Source: Elusimicrobiota bacterium (GTDB lineage Bacteria; RUG730). From it: 6,341 nucleotides of DNA. The position numbers and the translations under genes are program-made. The notes under the pieces were generated by a model. It was not told where the DNA came from, searched no databases, and was given only the letters and a program-made list of their open reading frames with translations. Location of the stretch: assembly GCA_031259185.1 (NCBI GenBank), contig JAIRLV010000173.1, positions 1 through 6,341 on the forward strand, given 5' to 3'. Below are positions 1 to 4,928 of the stretch, one piece after another (position 1 is the first letter of the stretch; each line of letters opens with the position of its first letter).

Positions 1-245
1 GGTATAGCAATTTTCTCGTTAGTAGTTCTAATGTAGTCTTTATATTTTTCAAAAATGAGCGAAGTATCAATTTCATCTTGGGCGAGCTGTTGAGCTAAAG
101 CATAAAAATATTTATAAAAGTTAGTTCCACTGAATGTTTCAATAGTATAATTAGTGTTGAATTGCGAATTAACGCCTTGCATTAATTTTATAAAAATATC
201 GTCAAAAGTAGTAGGTATATAGCCGTTTTCTACCGTATATGGCAT
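1..245 (-). CDS. Baseplate J / gp47-like protein, N-terminal part (cut by window edge)
   Basis: An open frame of 81 codons starts at the ATG at 245-243 and runs off the left edge without a stop. The visible protein begins MPYTVENGYIPTTFDDIFIK and continues with an aromatic, helical stretch (FYKYFYALAQQLAQDEIDTS). This resembles the N-terminus of baseplate J / Mu gp47-type wedge proteins: a short 'Y-TENGF-P' opening followed by an amphipathic helix where the chain joins its wedge partners. Those proteins usually run to 300-400 residues, so most of the gene lies outside. The Shine-Dalgarno GAGGTG (about 250-255) overlaps the stop codon of the gp25-like gene before it, so the two are translationally coupled. 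Position directly after a W/gp25-like gene is the classic place for J. The family call rests on opening pattern and synteny; I could not see the conserved core. Confidence 0.7.
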   Translation of the reverse strand, partial: MPYTVENGYIPTTFDDIFIKLMQGVNSQFNTNYTIETFSGTNFYKYFYALAQQLAQDEIDTSLIFEKYKDYIRTTNEKIAI

Positions 246-255
246 AAATTCACCT

Positions 256-564
256 CTATATCATATTTGTTTTATTAATATTACTCTCAATTTTTATACT
301 AATATTGTCTAAAAAATTATTAAGTATTTCTTTAACGCTTTCAACTATCATTCCCCATTCAGTTATTTTTTGTTGCAAATATGTAGCAAAACTTTCATTT
401 TGAAACTTCAAATCAGGACTAAAAAAATATTCCAAATCAATCCCCCAATCTTGAAAATAATGGAGACTTCCTTGTTGAATATCAAATAAATTTTTTGCTC
501 TATAAATATTAGTATCTTTTAGCTCCAAATCATTATTTTTTAGTCCACCAGTTAAATCTAACAT
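256..564 (-). CDS. Baseplate wedge protein, gp25 / W / Mu gp46-like
   Basis: This 102-aa protein would be a small baseplate wedge subunit at the tail tip that works with the J-like protein to hold and trigger the sheath. Residues about 24-72 follow the gp25/gp46 pattern: a start-of-domain helix (KNLFDIQQGS), then a loop ending in an aromatic-Asp-Trp-Gly-hydrophobic-Asp turn (QDWGIDLEYFF, residues 38-48), then a helix ending in EWG (69-71), where the family often has a conserved 'I..al..w' helix. Length is normal for the family (about 100-140). The start ATG has a near-perfect AGGAGG at 571-576, six bases upstream, overlapping the stop of the 123-aa gene. The next gene starts 10 bases after its stop. 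The match is by pattern and synteny, so the family is likely but not certain. The C-terminal 30 residues are unassigned. Confidence 0.6.
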   Translation of the reverse strand: MLDLTGGLKNNDLELKDTNIYRAKNLFDIQQGSLHYFQDWGIDLEYFFSPDLKFQNESFATYLQQKITEWGMIVESVKEILNNFLDNISIKIESNINKTNMI

Positions 565-574
565 ACAATACCTC

Positions 575-946
575 CTACTGTAAATTCTCCTTTAGTTCAT
601 TAATTTCATTTTGCAATTTTTGTATATCTTGACCTATTATCTGCATATCAACAGAAAGGTTAGGCGCTATAGGTCCGCCGCCATTACTTGCAGCTACATC
701 GCTTCCTACTTTGCCAGCCAAATCGCTTACATTACTCGCCAAATTACTTATCGTATCCAAAATACTTTTCATACTTTCAATAGGTATTGTCAGATAAATT
801 GCTTTTTCTTTGTGTAGGATTGCTATTCCTTCGCTTTTAGCTTTACCTTGCGAAAGTATCTGGCAGTTCTCTATTTCACCAATCATTTCGTCAAGTTGTG
901 TTTCAACTTTATTATTTTCACATTTTGCATTTAAAATTGTCGTCAT
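575..946 (-). CDS. Putative baseplate/tail structural protein with C-terminal coiled coil
   Basis: This 123-aa protein is not assigned to a named family. The N-terminal half (residues 20-56) looks beta-rich and contains the segment QGKAKSEGIAILHKEKAIYL, followed by a helix of heptad-like hydrophobics (SMKSILDTISNLASNVSDLAGKV, about 58-81). A flexible Gly/Ala/Pro linker lies at about 84-96 (AASNGGGPIAPN). The last 25 residues form a short charged coiled coil (QDIQKLQNEINELKENLQ). It lies directly before the gp25-like wedge gene and after two other small tail genes, the region where many phages encode the spike or hub. A trimeric coiled-coil baseplate component is therefore a reasonable inference only. 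The Shine-Dalgarno is AAAAGG (954-959), seven bases before the ATG. The stop codon overlaps the ribosome binding site of the next gene. Confidence 0.55.
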   Translation of the reverse strand: MTTILNAKCENNKVETQLDEMIGEIENCQILSQGKAKSEGIAILHKEKAIYLTIPIESMKSILDTISNLASNVSDLAGKVGSDVAASNGGGPIAPNLSVDMQIIGQDIQKLQNEINELKENLQ

Positions 947-973
947 AATTTAACCTTTTAAAAAAAAATATTT

Positions 974-1408
974 TTAATAAAATTCTACTTTTTCTAATGT
1001 TATTATTCCTGAACCTTGTATATCAAAATATCCGGAGAAGCTTTTTAATTGTTTATTTTTTATTAAATATCCGCATTGTGGGAATGTTTTAAATGCTAAA
1101 TAATCCATTTGCCAACATTCCAAAATTTTAGTCATGCTTTCCAATGTAGCTAATTGATTATTTGATATATCATATACAAATTTATTTTCTAATAAAACTT
1201 TTTCCACTCTTCCAGAATATGTTTTTGTAGATACCAAATTTGCATATTGAAAATTTTTTATGCTAAACCCTTCTAAATCTGCTAAAAATGGAAATGTAAA
1301 ATAATCTTTTTTCAAAACCAATTTGCTAACAGAATATTCAAATAAATTCAATTCGTGTGTAGAATAGGGATAAAACTTATAATACGAGTTTTCACATTTA
1401 AGTTTCAT
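974..1408 (-). CDS. Putative baseplate protein, beta-rich, unknown family
   Basis: This 144-aa protein is rich in aromatic residues and alternating hydrophobics (for example DYFTFPFLADLEGFSIKNF and TKTYSGRVEKVLLENKFVYD), suggesting a mostly beta fold with one central helix (NNQLATLESMTKILECWQMD, about residues 82-101). No signal peptide or membrane segment is seen. It overlaps the 89-aa gene before it by 11 bases in another frame, and has only a weak AGGA site (1419-1422) ten bases upstream, so translation probably depends on coupling with that gene. Its place between tape measure and wedge genes matches the hub/baseplate slot (gpD/gp27 region), but it is far smaller than a normal hub of about 300-400 residues. 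I would not call it a hub without a structure prediction. A 27-base spacer follows before the next gene. Confidence 0.55.
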   Translation of the reverse strand: MKLKCENSYYKFYPYSTHELNLFEYSVSKLVLKKDYFTFPFLADLEGFSIKNFQYANLVSTKTYSGRVEKVLLENKFVYDISNNQLATLESMTKILECWQMDYLAFKTFPQCGYLIKNKQLKSFSGYFDIQGSGIITLEKVEFY

Positions 1409-1667
1409 CAGCTTTATATCCTACCCATAAATTTTTAGCATTATCAATATATGCGCTTCTATCTTGAAAATTATAACCATTCCTATTATTCAAAAAAGGC
1501 GTCAAAAATATATTATCTAATATAACTGAATATAAACTTGACAATCCTTTCATAATTCTGAAATTTTGCATACCTCTATCTTCTAAATCCGCCGTAATTT
1601 CATAATCGTTTATATTCAATTTATCAAAATTGCCTAAATTTATGATTTTATACCAATCGTATTTCAT
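1398..1667 (-). CDS. Small putative baseplate/tail protein, unknown family
   Basis: This 89-aa protein opens MKYDWYKIINLGNFDKLNIN and ends with the motif SAYIDNAKNLWVGYK. Between them are short beta segments (SVILDNIFLTPFL). This compact 'D-W-Y ... Y-D-N-LWVG-K' arrangement looks like a small beta barrel or adaptor of the sort found among phage baseplate and tail-completion proteins, but I cannot name a family. A good Shine-Dalgarno AGGGAG (1675-1680) lies seven bases upstream, inside the last codons of the 214-aa gene, whose stop is separated from this start by two bases. The reading frame closes 11 bases inside the 144-aa gene. Tight coupling on both sides says it is a real gene made together with its neighbours. 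Confidence 0.6.
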   Translation of the reverse strand: MKYDWYKIINLGNFDKLNINDYEITADLEDRGMQNFRIMKGLSSLYSVILDNIFLTPFLNNRNGYNFQDRSAYIDNAKNLWVGYKADET

Positions 1668-1669
1668 TA

Positions 1670-2314
1670 TTATACTCCCTGCGTTGCATCTGGAGTTGTT
1701 GTTACATTTGGACTTGTCTCATCGCCAATATTTTTTAGCGAGATAATACTATCATCTTTACTCTTTGTATCTTTTTCTTCTATTATTAACGAAAGACTTA
1801 TATTTACAAGCGTATTATCAGCATTCATGTTATAGTTGAAATTCCCTAATTTAGCTCTATAAACTAGCATATTTTGGTTAAAATAAGAAATGCTATAATC
1901 TCCGCTTGTCAACTTTTCAAAAATCATATCTGCTAATGTCAAAAATATATTCAAAATAACGCTATTTCTCTCGCCAATCAATGAAATATCTAAACTATTT
2001 TGCAGAGGTCTTTGTTTTATTGTCGTAGTTGTTTTATTTTGTGTTTTCAAAGTTCCCGCCAATTGTGTTACTGAATTCATTGTCTCTAATTTCAAATAAT
2101 CGTTCATAGTATCGCTTGATATTTGCAGCCCTTTATTTTCTGTACTTACATACAATCCTATTAATCTATGTAAATATATCGGAATTCTTGTGTTAGTAGT
2201 TATATTTTCTATAACATTTTCAGCATATATAGTCCCGTCCATTTCGCTTACTTGCTTCAAAGTATCTTTTTTAGTTAATTCTATAAGAAAAAATGGGTCT
2301 ATTCCATTCAACAT
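1670..2314 (-). CDS. Putative tail/baseplate protein downstream of tape measure
   Basis: This 214-aa protein opens MLNGIDPFFLIELTKKDTLK. Residues about 5-60 are beta-rich with a hydrophobic strand (RIPIYLHRLIGLYVS). The middle (about 105-172) has a helix-strand pattern (NSVILNIFLTLADMIFEKL, then YSISYFNQNMLVYRAKLG, then LVNISLSLII), resembling distal-tail or tail-terminal proteins that take a structural position between tube and baseplate. The C-terminal 30-odd residues (from KDTKSKDD to TTTPDATQGV) are polar, Thr/Pro-rich and probably disordered. No named family is recognised. A Shine-Dalgarno AAAGGA (2325-2330) lies ten bases before the ATG. In the late operon this would be the first gene after the tape measure, but the plus-strand toxin cassette now separates the two, so its mRNA must cross about 960 bases antisense to that cassette or start from a promoter I could not identify. 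Confidence 0.6.
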   Translation of the reverse strand: MLNGIDPFFLIELTKKDTLKQVSEMDGTIYAENVIENITTNTRIPIYLHRLIGLYVSTENKGLQISSDTMNDYLKLETMNSVTQLAGTLKTQNKTTTTIKQRPLQNSLDISLIGERNSVILNIFLTLADMIFEKLTSGDYSISYFNQNMLVYRAKLGNFNYNMNADNTLVNISLSLIIEEKDTKSKDDSIISLKNIGDETSPNVTTTPDATQGV

Positions 2315-2331
2315 TGTTTTTTTATCCTTTA

Positions 2332-2340
2332 ATTTGAAAA
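2332..2340. repeat. Left copy of a 9-bp direct repeat flanking the cassette
   Basis: ATTTGAAAA at this site recurs in the same orientation at 3278-3286, so identical 9-mers lie at the two ends of the plus-strand cassette. It sits in the short gap before the 214-aa gene. It could be a target duplication or recombination microhomology from insertion of the cassette. In DNA this AT-rich it could also be chance. Confidence 0.3.
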
Positions 2341-2357
2341 CTTTTTAATTATTTTGT

Positions 2358-2386
2358 TTGACAATGCCCATACAATATTGTATATT
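2358..2386 (+). promoter_or_regulatory. Sigma-70-type promoter of the toxin-antitoxin cassette
   Basis: A consensus -35 box TTGACA (2358-2363) is followed by an exact 17-base spacer and a TATATT -10 box (2381-2386). Transcription would start near 2392-2394, leaving only a dozen-odd leader bases before the toxin ATG, with the AGGAGG site inside that leader. This is the strongest promoter-like signal in the window. It drives the plus-strand cassette, opposite to the tail genes. Confidence 0.75.
2370..2383. promoter_or_regulatory. Perfect 14-bp palindrome over the -10 box: probable antitoxin operator
   Basis: ATACAATATTGTAT reads the same on both strands and covers the end of the promoter spacer and half of the -10 box. 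A second, 8-bp palindrome (ATTTAAAT, 2384-2391) directly follows it. Toxin-antitoxin operons with ribbon-helix-helix antitoxins are commonly autorepressed by dimers bound to short palindromes in the promoter, so binding here would block RNA polymerase. The palindrome is seen in the sequence; its role as operator is inferred from the downstream antitoxin. Confidence 0.65.
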
Positions 2387-2405
2387 TAAATTGCTAGGAG
2401 GAATT

Positions 2406-2693
2406 ATGAAATATCAATTTTCTTGGAGTGAAGAAAAAAATAAAATTTTAAAAATAACTAGAAATATTTCTTTTGAAGAAGTTATAGAATTTATTAATAA
2501 AAATGATATTTTGGATACAATAAAAAATTCTAGTATTAATTATTCTAACCAAGAGATGTTTGTAATCTGTATTAATAATTATGTTTATATAATTCCTTTT
2601 GTTAGAAAAGCCCCTAATTCTAATGAAATATTTTTAAAAACAATTTATAAAAGTAGAAAATATAAAAAACAATATTTAGGAGTAAAAAAATGA
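2406..2693 (+). CDS. BrnT-like toxin of a type II toxin-antitoxin pair
   Basis: This 95-aa protein is a probable ribonuclease-type toxin related to BrnT (RelE-like fold), which blocks translation by cutting RNA when its antitoxin is lost. The N-terminus shows the family opening: aromatic-x-W-x-E-E-K-N (FSWSEEKNK, residues 5-13), then the helix ISFEEVIEFI (21-30), matching BrnT's 'W-D-x-x-K ... G-I-S-F-E-E' pattern. The strands MFVICINNYVYIIPFV (51-66) follow, and the C-terminus has IFLKTIYKSRKYKKQY (75-90), with the basic residues expected near the active site. The start at 2406 is preferred over an upstream TTG at 2358 because AGGAGG lies four bases before it and the TTG is part of the -35 box. 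Toxin before antitoxin is the brnTA order. Which toxin subfamily it belongs to, and whether it is active, cannot be told from sequence alone. Confidence 0.78.
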   Translation: MKYQFSWSEEKNKILKITRNISFEEVIEFINKNDILDTIKNSSINYSNQEMFVICINNYVYIIPFVRKAPNSNEIFLKTIYKSRKYKKQYLGVKK

Positions 2694-3025
2694 GTAAAAA
2701 ATATAAATATCAATTTGAATTTGACCCACAAGAAGTCAAAAAATGGGAATTAGATGATGGAGAAAAAGAATTAATTGCTTCAATGGAAAGAGGAGAATGG
2801 ACAACTGCTGACGATAATGAAAAGAAAATAAAAATGTTAAAAGAAGCCGCTAAAAATACAATTGAAAATTTTAAAAAAGATACAAAAATTACAATTAGAA
2901 TTAGTTCATACGATTTACACAAATTGAAAAAAAAAGCTATAAAAGAAGGGATAAAATATCAAACTTTATTAGGATCTATGATTCATAAATTTGTTTCTCA
3001 AACAGATAACGAATTGAGAGCATAA
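2690..3025 (+). CDS. CopG/BrnA-like ribbon-helix-helix antitoxin
   Basis: This 111-aa protein is the likely antidote and autorepressor of the toxin before it. Residues 66-104 form a ribbon-helix-helix DNA-binding domain: the strand KITIRIS, the helix SYDLHKLKKKAIKEG, then GIKYQTLLGSMIHKFV, very close to the 'INIRIS..DL..L.KKA..EGI.YQTL..S.IHK.V' pattern of CopG-type antitoxins paired with BrnT-like toxins. The N-terminal 60 residues are charged and mostly helical (LDDGEKELIASMERGEW, 21-37) and probably wrap the toxin. Its ATG overlaps the toxin stop as ATGA (2690-2693), and its own AGGAG (2678-2682) lies seven bases upstream, allowing coupled but separate translation. The palindrome in the cassette promoter is its expected binding site. 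Confidence 0.85.
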   Translation: MSKKYKYQFEFDPQEVKKWELDDGEKELIASMERGEWTTADDNEKKIKMLKEAAKNTIENFKKDTKITIRISSYDLHKLKKKAIKEGIKYQTLLGSMIHKFVSQTDNELRA

Positions 3026-3080
3026 AATAATTAAAAAATTTTCAAAGAACTTATTTTTAATACAAGGGAAATATTTTTAA

Positions 3081-3275
3081 ATGCTAATAAGTATAATATT
3101 ATTCATAACTTTAATAGGATTAGCAGTTTTGATAATCTGTTATTTTGGATATGTCATATATCTAATAAATCGGTTTTTATTTGATGTTTTAAAAACTTTT
3201 TATTATGGCGTCCAAATTATATTTTTAGGGATATGTTATCCTTTTATTAAAATTTATAGGCTTATAAAGAAATAG
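3081..3275 (+). CDS. Small two-helix membrane protein of the cassette, unknown function
   Basis: This 64-aa protein is almost all hydrophobic. The first membrane segment covers about residues 2-29, and a second about 40-58 (YYGVQIIFLGICYPFIKIY). A short loop between them carries Arg and Lys (NRFLFDVLK), and the tail ends RLIKK, so the charged ends probably face the cytoplasm. There is no cleavable signal peptide. An AAGGGA site (3064-3069) lies 11 bases before the ATG, and 55 bases separate it from the antitoxin, so it is probably on the same transcript. Its TAG stop (3273-3275) directly abuts the tape-measure stop on the other strand. Size and layout would fit a phage membrane accessory protein such as a superinfection-exclusion factor or a holin-like protein, but nothing identifies a family. 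Confidence 0.6.
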   Translation: MLISIILFITLIGLAVLIICYFGYVIYLINRFLFDVLKTFYYGVQIIFLGICYPFIKIYRLIKK

Positions 3276-4442
3276 TCATTTGAAAAAATTAAAATTTTTA
3301 ATATTCCCAAATTTGTTAACTAATTCTTTGACATTATTATTTATTGCTTCCATTGCGTCTAAAATAGTACCTTTCACGCCAAATTTTTTTAATAAATCTC
3401 TTGCAATTATATTGTCTATATTTTTTATAGAATTAGTCGCTTCTTTTATCCCTTCTTTTGTCGGGGCATCAAAAAAAGAGCTATTCGCTAACCAATTAAA
3501 AACCTTATCTGCTGTCGGCGCTATTTTATCCTGTAATTTTATAAATATCTCTTGTAATTGCTTTTTTATTAATTCCATATCTATCGCTATTTTTACCATG
3601 TTATCATAATTTTTTAAATTATTAGTTTTCTGTTGTTCTATTAGTTTATTATAAGAATTTTGTTGTTCCAGCATTCCCTCATCAATATTTTTTAATCTCT
3701 CAAAATAACTTTTTAATTCTAATTCTGTGTTTAGAAATGCTTGCTTTTCTTGTAATTCGCCGCCTTTTGCAGTGAGCGTATTAATATCGGTATTAGAAAT
3801 TCCTTTTGTCAAATTTGTCATAATCTCTTCAAGGTTATCCGCTTGTAAAAATTCAGCATATTTCCCGACTACTCTGTCGCCAAATAGCTGACTTGCCAAA
3901 TTTACCATTTCAGCATTATTCCCAGCTTTGCCTATATTTTGAAGCGATTGTATAACCCTATAATAAGCTACTACCGTATCGTTATATTTTGTAAATTCGC
4001 TTAAAAAATGTTTTTGTCCTTGAAGTTCTGCTAGTTTTGCTTCGCCAAGCGCAGACTGAAATTTTGTTAATCCCATATCAAAACTAGCTTGGTCTACGCC
4101 TTTGACTTGAGCCGCGCTTTGAAGCTTCAAATAATTAGAACTTGTTGTGCCAAATTGTTTCGCTCTTGTATCAATATTGTCTGCTTTTGATAAAGTACTA
4201 TTCAGCGTTTCTGTCGCTTCATTGAATGGATTTAAAAGAGCAGATATTAAACTTGACAACCCGCCTAATGCAATATTTCCAGTCGCAATTGCAGTCAAAC
4301 TTTTCATTCCAAAATTAATAGCTGTTTTTAATCCGCTCCCAAACTTTTTTGCAATACCTGTGAATCGCTTGCCTATTCCATTACTCAAATTATCTAAATC
4401 TTTTTTCTCTGCTTGTATTTTAATTTTTGCTATATAACTCAT
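3276..4442 (-). CDS. Tail tape measure protein (short form)
   Basis: This 388-aa protein would sit in the tail lumen, set tail length and help DNA pass the host envelope. The N-terminus (1-45) is basic and amphipathic with repeated Gly-Lys helices (NGIGKRFTGIAKKFGSGLK). A hydrophobic stretch follows at about 46-73 (TAIATGNIALGGLSSLISAL), typical of tape measures. Residues 94-128 carry the common 'FGTTSSNYLKLQSAAQ..GVD' element, and long polar helices and coiled coil follow (230-310). The ATG at 4442 is preferred; a TTG at 4448 in the same frame has the better-spaced AAAGG and would add two residues. At about 1.5 angstroms per residue the length predicts a tail near 58 nm. It begins inside the frameshifted end of the chaperone gene, as usual. 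Its TGA stop (3276-3278) abuts the stop of the plus-strand membrane protein with no room for a terminator. Confidence 0.8.
   Translation of the reverse strand: MSYIAKIKIQAEKKDLDNLSNGIGKRFTGIAKKFGSGLKTAINFGMKSLTAIATGNIALGGLSSLISALLNPFNEATETLNSTLSKADNIDTRAKQFGTTSSNYLKLQSAAQVKGVDQASFDMGLTKFQSALGEAKLAELQGQKHFLSEFTKYNDTVVAYYRVIQSLQNIGKAGNNAEMVNLASQLFGDRVVGKYAEFLQADNLEEIMTNLTKGISNTDINTLTAKGGELQEKQAFLNTELELKSYFERLKNIDEGMLEQQNSYNKLIEQQKTNNLKNYDNMVKIAIDMELIKKQLQEIFIKLQDKIAPTADKVFNWLANSSFFDAPTKEGIKEATNSIKNIDNIIARDLLKKFGVKGTILDAMEAINNNVKELVNKFGNIKNFNFFK
3278..3286. repeat. Right copy of the 9-bp direct repeat flanking the cassette
   Basis: ATTTGAAAA matches 2332-2340 exactly. On the minus strand it encodes the last codons of the tape measure and reaches the first base of its stop codon. 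See the left copy for interpretation; chance is not excluded. Confidence 0.3.
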
Positions 4443-4928
4443 TATCAATTATGCCTTTATATATTGCTAAATTTATCAAGTCTTCTAATAAAAAATTCTG
4501 TCCTAATCTGTATGCTTCTAACTCTAAATCTATGCTAAAATTTTTTAGTTTTTTTTTAACTCTTCATTTCCCATAAATACCTTGATTTTTGCAATTTCTA
4601 AACATACTGCCAATATAATTTCTGCAATTTGAGCAGGATTTAAAGTAGCAATATTATTTGCTGAATAAGGTATATTATTTGCATCAACCGCAAAACTCAA
4701 AACCGCTTCTACTTCATCAGCATTTAATTGAGTAAATAATACTGCGTTTCTCAAATCTTTTTCTTTTTCATCAATACTTTTATTCTCAAACTCTTCAAAA
4801 AATTTTTCATACTTTTTTGCTAAATGTATAGGCGTCATTTTCAAGCCTAATAATAATAAATGGAATACATTGAATGCCCTTAAACTTTTTAAGCCTATTA
4901 GTTGTAATACTTTTATTTTGTTATCCAT
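4420..4928 (-). CDS. Frameshifted long form of the tail assembly chaperone (G-T type product)
   Basis: A -1 shift at the A AAA AAC heptamer near the end of the chaperone frame would bypass its TAA stop and continue in an open -1 frame for 42 more codons, ending at TAA 4422-4420. The product would be 169 aa. The added segment starts LKNFSIDLELEAYRLGQNFL and continues LEDLINLAIYKG, a plausible helical domain. It overlaps the first codons of the tape measure. In lambda (gpG/gpGT), P2 (E/E') and many other tailed phages the long form binds the tape measure while the short form coats it during assembly. Gene position, slippery sequence, an extension with no start codon of its own, and an end just inside the tape-measure gene all match that arrangement. 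The shift itself is inferred, not shown. Confidence 0.75.
4545..4928 (-). CDS. Tail assembly chaperone (short form)
   Basis: This 127-aa protein lies in the invariant slot between tail tube and tape measure. It is mostly helical. An N-terminal helical pair (MDNKIKVLQLIGLKSLRAFN to about residue 30) is followed by an acidic helix (KKYEKFFEEFENKSIDEKEK, about 38-57), and the C-terminal half ends in the helix NPAQIAEIILAVCLEIAKIK (97-116). Its ATG (4928-4926) overlaps the last 8 bases of the tube gene, with AGAGGT eight bases upstream inside that gene. The frame ends GNEELKKN-stop directly at a run of nine A residues that forms the slippery site. The role is chaperoning the tape measure before tube polymerisation, inferred from position, size and the frameshift layout; the sequence itself is not a strong family match. 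Confidence 0.72.
   Translation of the reverse strand: MDNKIKVLQLIGLKSLRAFNVFHLLLLGLKMTPIHLAKKYEKFFEEFENKSIDEKEKDLRNAVLFTQLNADEVEAVLSFAVDANNIPYSANNIATLNPAQIAEIILAVCLEIAKIKVFMGNEELKKN
4548..4554 (-). promoter_or_regulatory. -1 ribosomal frameshift slippery heptamer (A AAA AAC)
   Basis: On the minus strand the chaperone's last codons are TTA AAA AAA AAC TAA. The heptamer A AAA AAC is in the correct phase for tandem -1 slippage, and A AAA AAA just upstream (4557-4551) is also slippery. A short CTAAA/TTTAG inverted repeat directly follows but is AT-only in its loop and too close to be a convincing stimulator. No clear pseudoknot is seen. Confidence 0.75.

Noticed and set aside
611-817. Plus-strand frame of 68 codons
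   Set aside because: Lies opposite the 123-aa tail gene, has no ribosome site and reads like an anti-frame.
2340-2383. Minus-strand promoter for the 214-aa gene (TTGTAT-N16-AATAAT)
   Set aside because: Poor -35 and -10 matches in AT-rich DNA where such pairs arise easily; not distinguishable from chance.
2358-2405. Longer toxin start from TTG at 2358
   Set aside because: The TTG is part of the -35 box, the extra 16 residues would be encoded upstream of the predicted transcript start, and AGGAGG sits just before the ATG at 2406.
2710-2922. Minus-strand frame of 70 codons inside the antitoxin gene
   Set aside because: Shadow of the well-supported antitoxin gene; no ribosome site or family features.
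3283-3300. AT-only inverted repeat (AAAAATT/AATTTTT) as a terminator for the cassette
   Set aside because: No G-C pairs in the stem and it lies in the tape-measure coding end; too weak to call a terminator.
3280-3609. Plus-strand hydrophobic frame of 109 codons opposite the tape measure
   Set aside because: Mirror of the tape-measure helices; hydrophobicity arises from the complementary strand of Lys/Asn/Glu codons.
4147-4437. Plus-strand frame of 96 codons
   Set aside because: Shadow of the 5' half of the tape-measure gene, no Shine-Dalgarno site.
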